DNA of 7,966 nucleotides from Actinomycetes bacterium (lineage in GTDB: Bacteria; Actinomycetota; Acidimicrobiia; Acidimicrobiales; RAAP-2), in assembly GCA_021787255.1 (NCBI GenBank), contig JAJYMD010000355.1:1-7966 (forward strand), read 5' to 3'. Numbering within the stretch: position 1 is the first letter of the stretch; every line of letters begins with the position of its first letter. The notes under the pieces were generated by a model. It was not told where the DNA came from and did no database searches. It worked only from the letters and a program-made list of their open reading frames with translations. Made by a program: the position numbers and the translations under genes. Below are positions 1 through 5,730 of this stretch, piece by piece.

Positions 1-28
1 GTCAGGGGTGCGGAGCTTGGGGTGCCCC

Positions 29-62
29 GGACGGTCAGGCGTGCCGGACGGTCAGGCGTGCC
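29..62. repeat. 17-bp perfect tandem duplication at the 3' end of the PKD-like gene
   Basis: The unit GGACGGTCAGGCGTGCC occurs twice back to back, at 29-45 and 46-62. Read on the minus strand, the two copies are in different frames because 17 is not a multiple of three. The copy met first (46-62) codes for the last residues of the secreted protein, and the second (29-45) supplies its TGA stop at 35-37. The copies are identical, which suggests a recent slippage duplication. Confidence 0.9.
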
Positions 63-514
63 GTGGCAGCCACCCTCGAGCAGTTGGAGCGGACGGTGAC
101 CGTCACGCGGTAGGTGCCGACGGCGTAGCGATGCGCGAGATGCCAGAGCTCGTGGCGGGAGACCCCGCTGCCCGAGGTGCAGAACTGGGGGATCTCATCG
201 CTCGTGCTGGTGCCGTCCCCGAACGCCACGTCGTAGCCGAGCGCCCCTCGGGCGTGGGCGTCTGCGGCTTCGACGGCGAAGCGCACGACGGTGGTGGTCC
301 CCGAGCCCGTCGCCGTCACGACGACGCTGAGACCGTCGGTCCTGGCGACTGCGCGGACCGCGTGGGGCGGTGCGTCGGACGCGCCGGCCGTTCGCCCGCC
401 AACGGAGGCGCCGAAGCCTCCTGCAGCCAGGAGGACCGACAGGCACCCGGCCGACACGCACGCAAGGCGCCAGAGGGGGGCTCCATGCGCGCTCTCTGCT
501 CGATGCGCTCCCAC
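35..514 (-). CDS. Small secreted protein with a PKD-like domain
   Basis: Predicted 159-residue exported protein of unknown role. A Sec-type signal is likely: residues 1-16 include Arg and His, residues 17-33 form a hydrophobic stretch (LACVSAGCLSVLLAAGG), and cleavage probably falls in the Ala/Gly/Ser-rich segment around 36-46. There is no convincing lipobox, so I do not call it a lipoprotein. Residues about 60-157 look like one PKD-type immunoglobulin fold: YDVAFGDGT (94-102) matches the usual W/Y-x-F-G-D-G motif, and HRYAVGTYRVTVTV (128-141) matches the closing strands. Cys112 and Cys145 in the mature part could form a disulfide. The start is GTG at 514, chosen because AGGAAG lies 8 bases upstream. 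PKD domains usually mediate surface protein or polysaccharide contacts, but no enzyme domain is attached here. The gene is divergent from the ABC exporter; a functional link is only a guess. Confidence 0.65.
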   Translation of the reverse strand: MGAHRAESAHGAPLWRLACVSAGCLSVLLAAGGFGASVGGRTAGASDAPPHAVRAVARTDGLSVVVTATGSGTTTVVRFAVEAADAHARGALGYDVAFGDGTSTSDEIPQFCTSGSGVSRHELWHLAHRYAVGTYRVTVTVRSNCSRVAATARLTVRHA

Positions 515-522
515 AAGGCCAT

Positions 523-528
523 CTTCCT
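523..528 (-). promoter_or_regulatory. Ribosome binding site supporting the GTG start at 514
   Basis: On the minus strand the sequence reads AGGAAG, then 8 bases, then GTG. It is one of the few recognisable Shine-Dalgarno sites in the window and decides the start of the PKD-like protein. Confidence 0.5.
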
Positions 529-621
529 ACACACAGACGGCGACCGCGAGTCGGACTCGTGCAGACCACCACGGTTAGCATCACCTGGAGTGTCCTGGCG
601 GCCGAACGCACCGTGACTTCG
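529..621. promoter_or_regulatory. Divergent upstream region between the PKD-like gene and the ABC exporter operon
   Basis: About 90 bases between two divergent starts must carry promoters for both directions. A weak plus-strand candidate is TCGGAC (551-556) with TAGCAT (576-581), 19 bases apart; neither box is close to consensus. The plus-strand gene has no clear ribosome binding site. No operator-like inverted repeat was recognised by eye. Confidence 0.3.
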
Positions 622-1581
622 ATGATGGGGTCTCCGACGGGGATCATCCACACCGAAGAGCTCACCAAGGTCTATCCGCACGCCGAATTCGCGGCCGTCG
701 ATCACCTGAACCTCGATGTCATGACCGGTGAGATCTTCGGCCTCCTCGGTCCGAACGGCGCCGGCAAGACCACGACCGCCGGGATCCTCACCACGAGGGT
801 CGTCCCCACCTCGGGACGTGCGATGGTCGGAGGGGTCGACGTGGCCGCGCATCCGGCGCTCGCCAAGCAGTTGAGCGGGATCGTCTCGCAGCAGAACACG
901 CTCGACCGTCAGCTCACCGTGTGGGAGAACCTGTACTTCCACGGCCGACTGTTCGGGATGGGGGCGGCGGCCTCCCGGCGGATCGCCACCCAGCTTCTCG
1001 AGGAGTTCCAGCTCGAGAGATGGGCGAACGCCTCGGTGTACGCGCTCTCGGGCGGGATGGCGCAGCGCCTGATGGTCGCGCGGGCGATCTTCCACCGCCC
1101 CGCGGTGCTGTTCCTCGACGAGCCGACGGCCGGCCTCGATCCGCAGAGCCGCCTCACGCTGTGGGAGATCCTCGAACGGCTCAACGAAGACGGCCAGACC
1201 ATCCTCCTCACCACCCACTACATGGAGGAAGCCGAGAAGCTCTGCGACCGGGTCGCGATCATGGACCACGGCAGGCTCCTCGCCCTCGACACCCCCGAGG
1301 CCCTGAAGCGCGGGATCGGGGCGGACACGATCGTGACGGTGCGCTCCACCGGGGATCTCGCTGCCCTCGGCGACCTGCTCAGCCGAGAGGTCCAAGGCGT
1401 GGCCCGGACGCGCATCGCCGACGGAGCCCTGCAGCTCTACGTGGGCGGCAGGCGCCGGCTCGTCCCGGAGATCGTGCTCGCGGCCGAGCGCCAGGGCTTC
1501 GACCTCATGGACGTCTCGATCGCAGAGCCCACCCTCGAGACGGTCTTCATCACCCTCACTGGAAGGGAGCTGCGCGACTGA
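622..1581 (+). CDS. DrrA-type ABC transporter ATP-binding protein
   Basis: Cytoplasmic ATPase subunit of a drug/lipid-type ABC exporter, about 319 residues, the usual size for the DrrA family. Visible in order: Walker A GPNGAGKTT (43-51), Q-loop Gln90 in SQQNTLD, signature LSGGMAQRL (142-150), Walker B VLFLDEP (162-168), D-loop GLD (171-173) and H-loop His199 in TTHYMEEAE. Residues about 232-319 form the extra C-terminal domain typical of DrrA-like ATPases, ending in a PTLETVFITLTGR motif. The start is uncertain: in-frame choices are GTG 613, ATG 622 and ATG 625, and none has a clear ribosome binding site. I chose ATG 622, which leaves a short leader before the first strand. The reading frame is also open far upstream, but that stretch lies antisense to the PKD-like gene and is not protein-like. 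The stop overlaps the permease start by one base (TGATG), so the pair is translationally coupled. The substrate is unknown. Confidence 0.93.
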   Translation: MMGSPTGIIHTEELTKVYPHAEFAAVDHLNLDVMTGEIFGLLGPNGAGKTTTAGILTTRVVPTSGRAMVGGVDVAAHPALAKQLSGIVSQQNTLDRQLTVWENLYFHGRLFGMGAAASRRIATQLLEEFQLERWANASVYALSGGMAQRLMVARAIFHRPAVLFLDEPTAGLDPQSRLTLWEILERLNEDGQTILLTTHYMEEAEKLCDRVAIMDHGRLLALDTPEALKRGIGADTIVTVRSTGDLAALGDLLSREVQGVARTRIADGALQLYVGGRRRLVPEIVLAAERQGFDLMDVSIAEPTLETVFITLTGRELRD

Positions 1582-2483
1582 TGGCGGTCAGGGACGAGGC
1601 CATCGGGACCAAGGCGCTGACCCCGATCGGCGGCGACCAGCCGATCGCCGTCCAACTGCGGCCGGTCCTCGCTGCGAGCTACACGGCGCTCGGTGCGCTG
1701 CTGCTCCGCGACCTCCTCGTGCTGTGGAAGGACAAGTGGATCTTCGTGCTGCGCACGCTCGTCCAGCCGTTCCTCCTTTGCTTCGTCTTCCTCTTCGTGT
1801 TCCCCAAGATCGGCCAAGGCATCGGAGGACGGGGCGTCGAAGCTGAATCCGCGTTCGCGACGATCCTGGTCCCCGGCGTCGTGGGCATCTCCATCATGTT
1901 CCAGGGGGTGCAGTCGATCGCCCTCAACATGGCCCAGGAGTTCGGGTTCACTCGCGAGATCGAAGACCGGGTGCAGGCGCCCTGCCCCATCTGGCTCGTC
2001 GCGGTCGCGAAGGTGCTCTCGGGTGCAGCACAAGGAGTCCTGTCGGCGGTCATCGTGCTGCCGATCGCTGACGTCGTCCACGCGGCCGGGGTCCACGCGC
2101 ACCTCGACCTGCACTGGTGGATCGTGCTCACGATCGTGCCGCTCGCCTGCATCTCGATGGCGAGCTTGGGCCTCGTGCTCGGGAGCAGCTTCGAACCGCG
2201 CAACATCGGCCTCATGTTCGGCTTCATCATCCTTCCCATCACGTTCTTGGGCGGGACCTACTACTCATGGACCACGCTGGCACCCGTCAAGATCGGCGGG
2301 TTCCACTGGCTGCAGACGCTGGTGCTGCTCAATCCCCTCATCTACGTGAACGAGGGAATGCGCGCGGCGTTCACCTCGTTCCCGCACATGCACCTCTACG
2401 TCGTCTACCCGGTCTTGATCGGCTTCGCGTCGGCCCTCCTCTTCCTCGGTCTGCGCAATTTCAGGCGGCGCGTGCTCAGCTGA
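1581..2483 (+). CDS. ABC-2 type transporter permease (DrrB-like)
   Basis: Membrane subunit partnering the upstream ATPase; 300 residues. The start is ATG 1581 in a TGATG overlap with the ATPase stop, with the purine-rich GGAAGGGAG 11 bases upstream. A cytoplasmic N-terminal segment contains a likely amphipathic interface helix (about 36-52). About six membrane segments follow, near 55-75, 95-117, 140-165, 178-203, 209-227 and 275-292. FTREIEDRVQAP (123-134), between TM2 and TM3, is the conserved ABC-2 cytoplasmic motif thought to contact the ATPase. FLGGTYYSW (222-230) and NPLIYVNEGMR (251-261) are typical of the NodJ/DrrB branch. The tail NFRRR is positively charged, consistent with a cytoplasmic C terminus. 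DrrAB-type pairs export antibiotics or lipids in actinomycetes, but there is no biosynthetic cluster here to suggest a substrate. Confidence 0.92.
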   Translation: MAVRDEAIGTKALTPIGGDQPIAVQLRPVLAASYTALGALLLRDLLVLWKDKWIFVLRTLVQPFLLCFVFLFVFPKIGQGIGGRGVEAESAFATILVPGVVGISIMFQGVQSIALNMAQEFGFTREIEDRVQAPCPIWLVAVAKVLSGAAQGVLSAVIVLPIADVVHAAGVHAHLDLHWWIVLTIVPLACISMASLGLVLGSSFEPRNIGLMFGFIILPITFLGGTYYSWTTLAPVKIGGFHWLQTLVLLNPLIYVNEGMRAAFTSFPHMHLYVVYPVLIGFASALLFLGLRNFRRRVLS

Positions 2484-2499
2484 CCGACGTCCTCGGGCC

Positions 2500-2513
2500 A
2501 CGGCGCCAGCCGT
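2500..2513 (+). terminator. Possible hairpin after the ABC exporter operon
   Basis: ACGGC (2500-2504) and GCCGT (2509-2513) pair perfectly across a four-base loop, starting 17 bases after the permease stop. The stem is short and has no T-run after it. In DNA this GC-rich such stems arise by chance, so this is a weak call. The following stretch (2536-2572) is also rich in GGGCC/GGCCC blocks that could fold. Confidence 0.25.
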
Positions 2514-2634
2514 CACCGCCGGCAACGCCGCCCTTGGGGCTCTCGGGCCCACCGCGGGTCGCCTCGGGCCCCCTAGCCTGAGCTGTGACCGAGACCGGGA
2601 AGGCTCGCTGCCGCCGCCCCGTCACCACCACCAG

Positions 2635-2696
2635 GGGCTCGGGCACCGCCACGAGCTCGGCACCGCCACGAGCTCGGGCATCGCCAGGAGCTCGGG
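2635..2696. repeat. 17-18 bp tandem repeat, about 3.5 copies, next to the pheA stop
   Basis: The units are GGGCTCGGGCACCGCCAC (2635-2652), GAGCTCGGCACCGCCAC (2653-2669), GAGCTCGGGCATCGCCAG (2670-2687) and a partial GAGCTCGGG (2688-2696). The copies differ by one base of length and a few substitutions. Copies 2 and 3 begin within the palindrome CGAGCTCG. The block ends six bases before the pheA stop codon and lies in the gap between two convergent genes. It has no spacers and no gene. The rest of the 2484-2702 gap holds nothing I recognise beyond the possible hairpin. Confidence 0.85.
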
Positions 2697-2702
2697 ACGA
2701 TC

Positions 2703-3650
2703 TCAGGCCGGACGGATCTGCGAGCGCAATGCGGCCAGCCAGGCGTCCGCGCGCCGCCAGGCTTCGTCGGCTTCCTCCCGCCGCCGCAGGGCCTGCCGAC
2801 CGCCCGCGGGGTACGACCCGAGGAACTTCACGTCGGCGAGGTTCGCCCGCAGGTCCCGGAGGCAGTCGGCGACCACCTCGTGCGCGATGTGGCCCGCGAG
2901 GTCGATCGCGAAGCAGTACTCGCCGAGCCCCCGCTTGGTCGGACGCGACTCGAGCCGGGTGAGGTTGATGCTCCGGGCAGCGAACTGCCCCAGGATCCCG
3001 TGGAGGCTTCCCGGGCGGTCCGCGTCCTGGAAGCACACGATCGACGTTCGGTCGTGGCCCGTGGGCGGCGGGATCCCCTCGGGACCGACCGCGACGAACC
3101 GCGTCTGGTTGTCCGCGAAGTCCTCGACGTCCTCTGCGAGGATCACGAGGCCGTAGAGATCGGCGGCGAGACGCGGAGCGATCGCCGCGGCGTGGCGGTC
3201 GGGTTGCTCCCCGAGCTGACGAGCGGCATCCGCGGTGGACTTCGCCGCGATCGCCTCCACGTCCGGCAGCTGCTCGGCGAAGAAGCGGCGGCACTGCGCG
3301 AGCGCCACCGGGTAGGAGACGACCCTCCGCACGTCCCGGAGCGAGGTCCCCGGCGAAGCCATGAGATGGAGGCGGACGTCCAGCACCACCTCGCGCTGGA
3401 TGAGGAGGTCGAAGTCGAAGATGAGCGCGTCGAGGGTGTCCCGGACCATGCCGTCGATCGCGTTCTCGATCGGCACGAAGCCGAGGTCCACCGTGCCCGA
3501 GCCCACCGCCTCGAGCACGTCGCCGATCGTGTCCATGGGCGTGAGGGCCGCCGCCGCGTAGTCTTCCTGGGTGAGCAGCGCCTCCTCGGTGAAGGTCCCG
3601 AGCGGACCGAGGAAGGCCACCGAGGGGGGTGGGGTCGCAGCGGCGCTCAT
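2703..3650 (-). CDS. pheA: Prephenate dehydratase with ACT domain
   Basis: Converts prephenate to phenylpyruvate, CO2 and water, the committed step to L-phenylalanine; cytoplasmic. The protein has 315 residues. The N-terminal catalytic domain opens with VAFLGPLGTFTEEAL (11-25) and carries PIENAIDGM (60-68), AKSTADAA (136-143) and the hallmark NQTRF (181-185), whose Thr-Arg-Phe is essential in the family. The ACT domain covers about 202-282 and has the phenylalanine-sensing motifs GSLH (214-217, usually GALx) and ESRP (234-237), so feedback inhibition by phenylalanine is expected. There is no chorismate mutase domain, so this is the monofunctional form. A charged, Arg/Ala-rich tail (about 283-315) extends past the ACT domain. 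The start is ATG 3650; residues upstream in the same frame resemble no family member and would run into divergent larB. No strong ribosome binding site is seen, so a leaderless message is possible. Confidence 0.95.
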   Translation of the reverse strand: MSAAATPPPSVAFLGPLGTFTEEALLTQEDYAAAALTPMDTIGDVLEAVGSGTVDLGFVPIENAIDGMVRDTLDALIFDFDLLIQREVVLDVRLHLMASPGTSLRDVRRVVSYPVALAQCRRFFAEQLPDVEAIAAKSTADAARQLGEQPDRHAAAIAPRLAADLYGLVILAEDVEDFADNQTRFVAVGPEGIPPPTGHDRTSIVCFQDADRPGSLHGILGQFAARSINLTRLESRPTKRGLGEYCFAIDLAGHIAHEVVADCLRDLRANLADVKFLGSYPAGGRQALRRREEADEAWRRADAWLAALRSQIRPA

Positions 3651-3674
3651 GCCGGGGCAGGATAGTGAGCCCAG
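3651..3674. promoter_or_regulatory. 24-base divergent start region between pheA and larB
   Basis: Only 24 bases separate the pheA ATG (minus) from the larB ATG (plus). On the plus strand GATAGT (3661-3666) or CAGGAT (3658-3663) could act as a -10 box placing the larB transcription start at or just before its ATG. On the minus strand CACTAT, overlapping the same bases, is a weaker -10-like sequence. The spacing suggests leaderless transcripts, with each promoter reaching into the other gene. This is inferred from spacing and weak matches only. Confidence 0.35.
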
Positions 3675-4490
3675 ATGGACGAGCTCCTCCTGCACCAGCT
3701 CCTCGTCGACGTCTCCAAGGGTGACTGCGACCCCGACGAGGCCGTGCGCCGGCTTCGCCGCCTGCCGTTCGCCGACCTCGGGTTCGCCCGGATCGACCAC
3801 CATCGCACGCTCCGCCAGGGGTTTCCCGAGGCCGTCTACGGCCCGGGGAAGAGCCCCGAGCAGTGCGCGGCGATCGTGGTGGAGCTGCTCCGGGCCGCGC
3901 CCGGGCCGGTGCTGCTCACCCGCGCCGACCGCTCCCAGGTGGCTGCGGCCCGGCGGGCCGTGGCGGCGGCTCTCGGGGACGCAACCGGGGACGACATCGC
4001 CGAAGGTGGGGACGGCAGGGACGGGGAGCAGGTAGAGCCCGTCGTCACCCGGACCGGGACGCTCTCCACCGCCGCGTGGCGGCGTGCGCCGGCGCGTCCA
4101 GGCCGCGTGCTCGTCGTCACGGCCGGCACCGCGGACCTTCCCGTCGCCGAGGAGTGCCGCGCCGTGCTCCGCGCGCTGGGCTTCTCGCCCTCGCTGCTCG
4201 CGGACTGCGGGGTGGCGGGCGTCCACCGGCTGCTCGCCTCCGTCGAGGAGCTCCAGGACGCCGACGCCGTCGTCGTGGTCGCGGGGATGGAGGGCGCGCT
4301 CGCGAGCCTCGTGGGGGGGATCACCGCGGCGCCGGTCGTCGCGGTGCCCACGAGCGTCGGCTACGGCGCGTCGTTCGAGGGGATCACCGCGCTGCTCGCC
4401 ATGCTGGCGTCGTGCGCCGCAGGCGTGTCCGTCGTCGGGATCGACAACGGCTTCGGCGCCGCCTGCGCGGTCGCTCGCCTGCTCCGGTGA
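3675..4490 (+). CDS. larB: LarB, pyridinium-3,5-biscarboxylic acid mononucleotide synthase
   Basis: First enzyme of the nickel-pincer nucleotide pathway: it carboxylates nicotinic acid adenine dinucleotide at C5 and releases AMP, giving pyridinium-3,5-biscarboxylic acid mononucleotide. The protein has 271 residues. The N-terminal domain carries the family signature ADLGFARIDHHRTLRQGFPE (33-52), then VYGPGKSPEQ (54-63). The C-terminal part (about 143-271) is the PurE/AIR-carboxylase-like fold: VLVVTAGTADLPVAEE (145-160), DCGVAGVHRLL (177-187), VVVAGMEGALASLVGG (200-215), VPTSVGYGASFEG (224-236) and IDNGFGAA (256-263). Cys247 in the LASCAAG segment matches the conserved cysteine implicated in catalysis in characterised LarB. 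Between the two parts is an unusual acidic Gly-rich linker (about 101-121). The start at ATG 3675 fits the normal family N terminus. The gene is followed by larC 20 bases downstream, almost certainly in one operon. Confidence 0.94.
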   Translation: MDELLLHQLLVDVSKGDCDPDEAVRRLRRLPFADLGFARIDHHRTLRQGFPEAVYGPGKSPEQCAAIVVELLRAAPGPVLLTRADRSQVAAARRAVAAALGDATGDDIAEGGDGRDGEQVEPVVTRTGTLSTAAWRRAPARPGRVLVVTAGTADLPVAEECRAVLRALGFSPSLLADCGVAGVHRLLASVEELQDADAVVVVAGMEGALASLVGGITAAPVVAVPTSVGYGASFEGITALLAMLASCAAGVSVVGIDNGFGAACAVARLLR

Positions 4491-4491
4491 A

Positions 4492-4515
4492 CCGATAAGC
4501 CGATGAGCCGATGAG
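4492..4515. repeat. Three 8-bp tandem repeats at the larB-larC junction
   Basis: CCGATAAG (4492-4499), CCGATGAG (4500-4507) and CCGATGAG (4508-4515) begin just after the larB stop, and the third copy contains the larC start codon. The second copy also holds an ATG (4503), but in another frame where it stops after three codons. No good ribosome binding site precedes larC, so coupling to larB translation or a leader mechanism is likely. Confidence 0.85.
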
Positions 4516-5683
4516 CCGGGTCGCGTGGTTCCACTGCTTCGCGGGCATCGCCGGCGACATGGCGCTCGGAAGCCTCCTCGACGCGGGCGCCGAGGAGGCC
4601 GAGGTCCTCGCGATGCTCGAGCGCCTTCCGGTCGACGGCTGGGAGCTCTGCGTCGAGCGGGTGCTGCGCGGAGGCATCGACTGCACGCGCGCGGTGGTGC
4701 GAGCAGAGGACCGCGGCGATCGCCGCCACGCAGACCTCGCCGAAGCGGTGCGTGCGGCCGCGCTGCCCGAGCGCGTCGAGCGACGCGCGCTCGCCACCTT
4801 CGCCGCGCTGGCAGAGGTGGAGGGCCTGCTCCACCGGGCAGACCCGGCAGACGTGCACTTCCACGAGGTCGGCGGCCATGACGCGCTCGTCGACGTGGTG
4901 GGCACTGCAGCCGCGCTCGAGGTGCTCGGCATAGACGACGTCGCCGTCTCCGCCGTGGCGCTCGGGACCGGGACCGTGCGCGCCGCCCACGGCACCCTGC
5001 CCAACCCGCCGCCCGCCGTCCTCCGGCTGCTCGAGGGGTTCTCGACGTACGGCCGGCCGGTGCCGATCGAGCTGACGACGCCCACCGGGGCAGCGCTCCT
5101 GCGGGCGCTCGGGTCGCCGTCGCCCGGGGGCGCGATGCCGGCGATGACCGTGCGCGCCTCGGGCTACGGCGCGGGCGCCGCGGAGCTCGACACCCTCCCG
5201 AATTGCACCCAGGTCGTGCTCGGCGACGCGAGCCCTGCGCGGACCGGTCCTGGCCAGCCGATTTGCGTGCTCGAGGCGAACCTCGACGACGTGACCGGCG
5301 AGCAGCTCGCTCTTGCCCTCGCCACCCTGCTCGAGGAGGGCGCGCTGGACGCGTGGGTCACCCCGGTCGTGATGAAAAAGGGCCGTCCCGGCCACACCTT
5401 CCATGTGCTCTGCGACCCTGCCCACGCCGAGCGGCTCTCGGAGGTGGTGCGCACGGCGACCGGGAGCTTCGGCGTGCGCGCCGTCCGGGGCGAGCGATGG
5501 CCCGAGCGCCGCCACCTCGAAGAGGTCCGCGTCGAGGGACAGCCGGTGCGGATGAAGATCGGCGTAGAGAGGGCGAAGGCCGAGCCGGAGGACGTCGCCC
5601 GGGTCGCGGCGGCGACCGGTCTGCCCCCCGTCGAGGTGGCCTCGCGAGCCGAGGAGGCCTGGCGGCGCGGCCGCCCCTGCTAG
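4511..5683 (+). CDS. larC: LarC, nickel-pincer cofactor biosynthesis nickel insertase
   Basis: Last enzyme of the pathway: a CTP-dependent cyclometallase that inserts nickel into the dithiocarboxylated pyridinium mononucleotide to make the NPN cofactor. The protein has 390 residues (DUF111 family). Family motifs seen: WFHCFAGIAGDMALGSLLD (6-24), VHFHEVGGHDALVDVVG (115-131), HGTLPNPPPAV (160-170), ELTTPTGAALL (187-197), then the C-terminal domain with LEANLDDVTGE (254-264), EEGALDAWVTPVVMKKGRPG (275-294) and MKIGVERAKAEPED (348-361). In Lactiplantibacillus plantarum the two halves are joined by programmed frameshifting; here they are in one unbroken frame. The start is ATG 4511, since the ATG at 4503 is out of frame and closes at once. 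The gene ends 47 bases before the convergent flavoprotein gene. Neither larE nor larA is visible in the window. Confidence 0.95.
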   Translation: MSRVAWFHCFAGIAGDMALGSLLDAGAEEAEVLAMLERLPVDGWELCVERVLRGGIDCTRAVVRAEDRGDRRHADLAEAVRAAALPERVERRALATFAALAEVEGLLHRADPADVHFHEVGGHDALVDVVGTAAALEVLGIDDVAVSAVALGTGTVRAAHGTLPNPPPAVLRLLEGFSTYGRPVPIELTTPTGAALLRALGSPSPGGAMPAMTVRASGYGAGAAELDTLPNCTQVVLGDASPARTGPGQPICVLEANLDDVTGEQLALALATLLEEGALDAWVTPVVMKKGRPGHTFHVLCDPAHAERLSEVVRTATGSFGVRAVRGERWPERRHLEEVRVEGQPVRMKIGVERAKAEPEDVARVAAATGLPPVEVASRAEEAWRRGRPC

Positions 5684-5711
5684 CGCGTGGGCGGTCGGGT
5701 CGCCTCCAGCG

Positions 5712-5729
5712 CGACGAGAGAGCTCGTCG
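5712..5729. terminator. Hairpin between convergent larC and the flavoprotein gene
   Basis: CGACGAG (5712-5718) pairs perfectly with CTCGTCG (5723-5729) across the loop AGAG. It sits in the 47-base gap between two convergent stop codons (5683 and 5731), the right place for a bidirectional terminator. There is no T-run on either side, as is common for GC-rich actinobacterial terminators, so function is inferred from position and symmetry. Confidence 0.5.
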
Positions 5730-5730
5730 G

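Noticed and set aside
35..514. Lipoprotein signal in the PKD-like protein
   Set aside because: Cys19 and Cys24 lie at or inside the start of the hydrophobic stretch, not after it, and no L-[AS]-[GA]-C lipobox is present.
370..621. N-terminal extension of the ABC ATPase
   Set aside because: The frame is open, but the translated sequence is Arg-rich, lies antisense to the PKD-like gene and has no counterpart in DrrA proteins. The start at 622 gives the normal family length.
316..1395. Long open frame on the minus strand opposite the ABC ATPase
   Set aside because: It resembles no protein family, while the opposite strand has every ABC ATPase motif. Long antisense frames are expected at this GC content.
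921..1580. Upstream extension of the permease frame
   Set aside because: It is out of frame within the ATPase gene and gives Arg/Pro/Gly-rich sequence. The ATG in the TGATG overlap is the natural start.
2635..2696. CRISPR array
   Set aside because: The units are directly adjacent with no unique spacers, and no cas genes are present.
3651..4226. N-terminal extension of prephenate dehydratase
   Set aside because: The extension is antisense to larB, whose protein is clearly real, and the family N terminus begins near residue 11 from ATG 3650.
4503..4514. ATG at 4503 as the larC start
   Set aside because: It is in another frame and meets TGA after three codons; the ATG at 4511 leads into the conserved LarC N terminus.
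4361..5515. Minus-strand frame of 384 codons opposite larC
   Set aside because: It is His/Arg/Gly-rich without any domain, whereas larC on the other strand matches its family from end to end.
4511..5683. Programmed frameshift in larC
   Set aside because: Both halves of LarC are in one uninterrupted frame, so no frameshift is needed.
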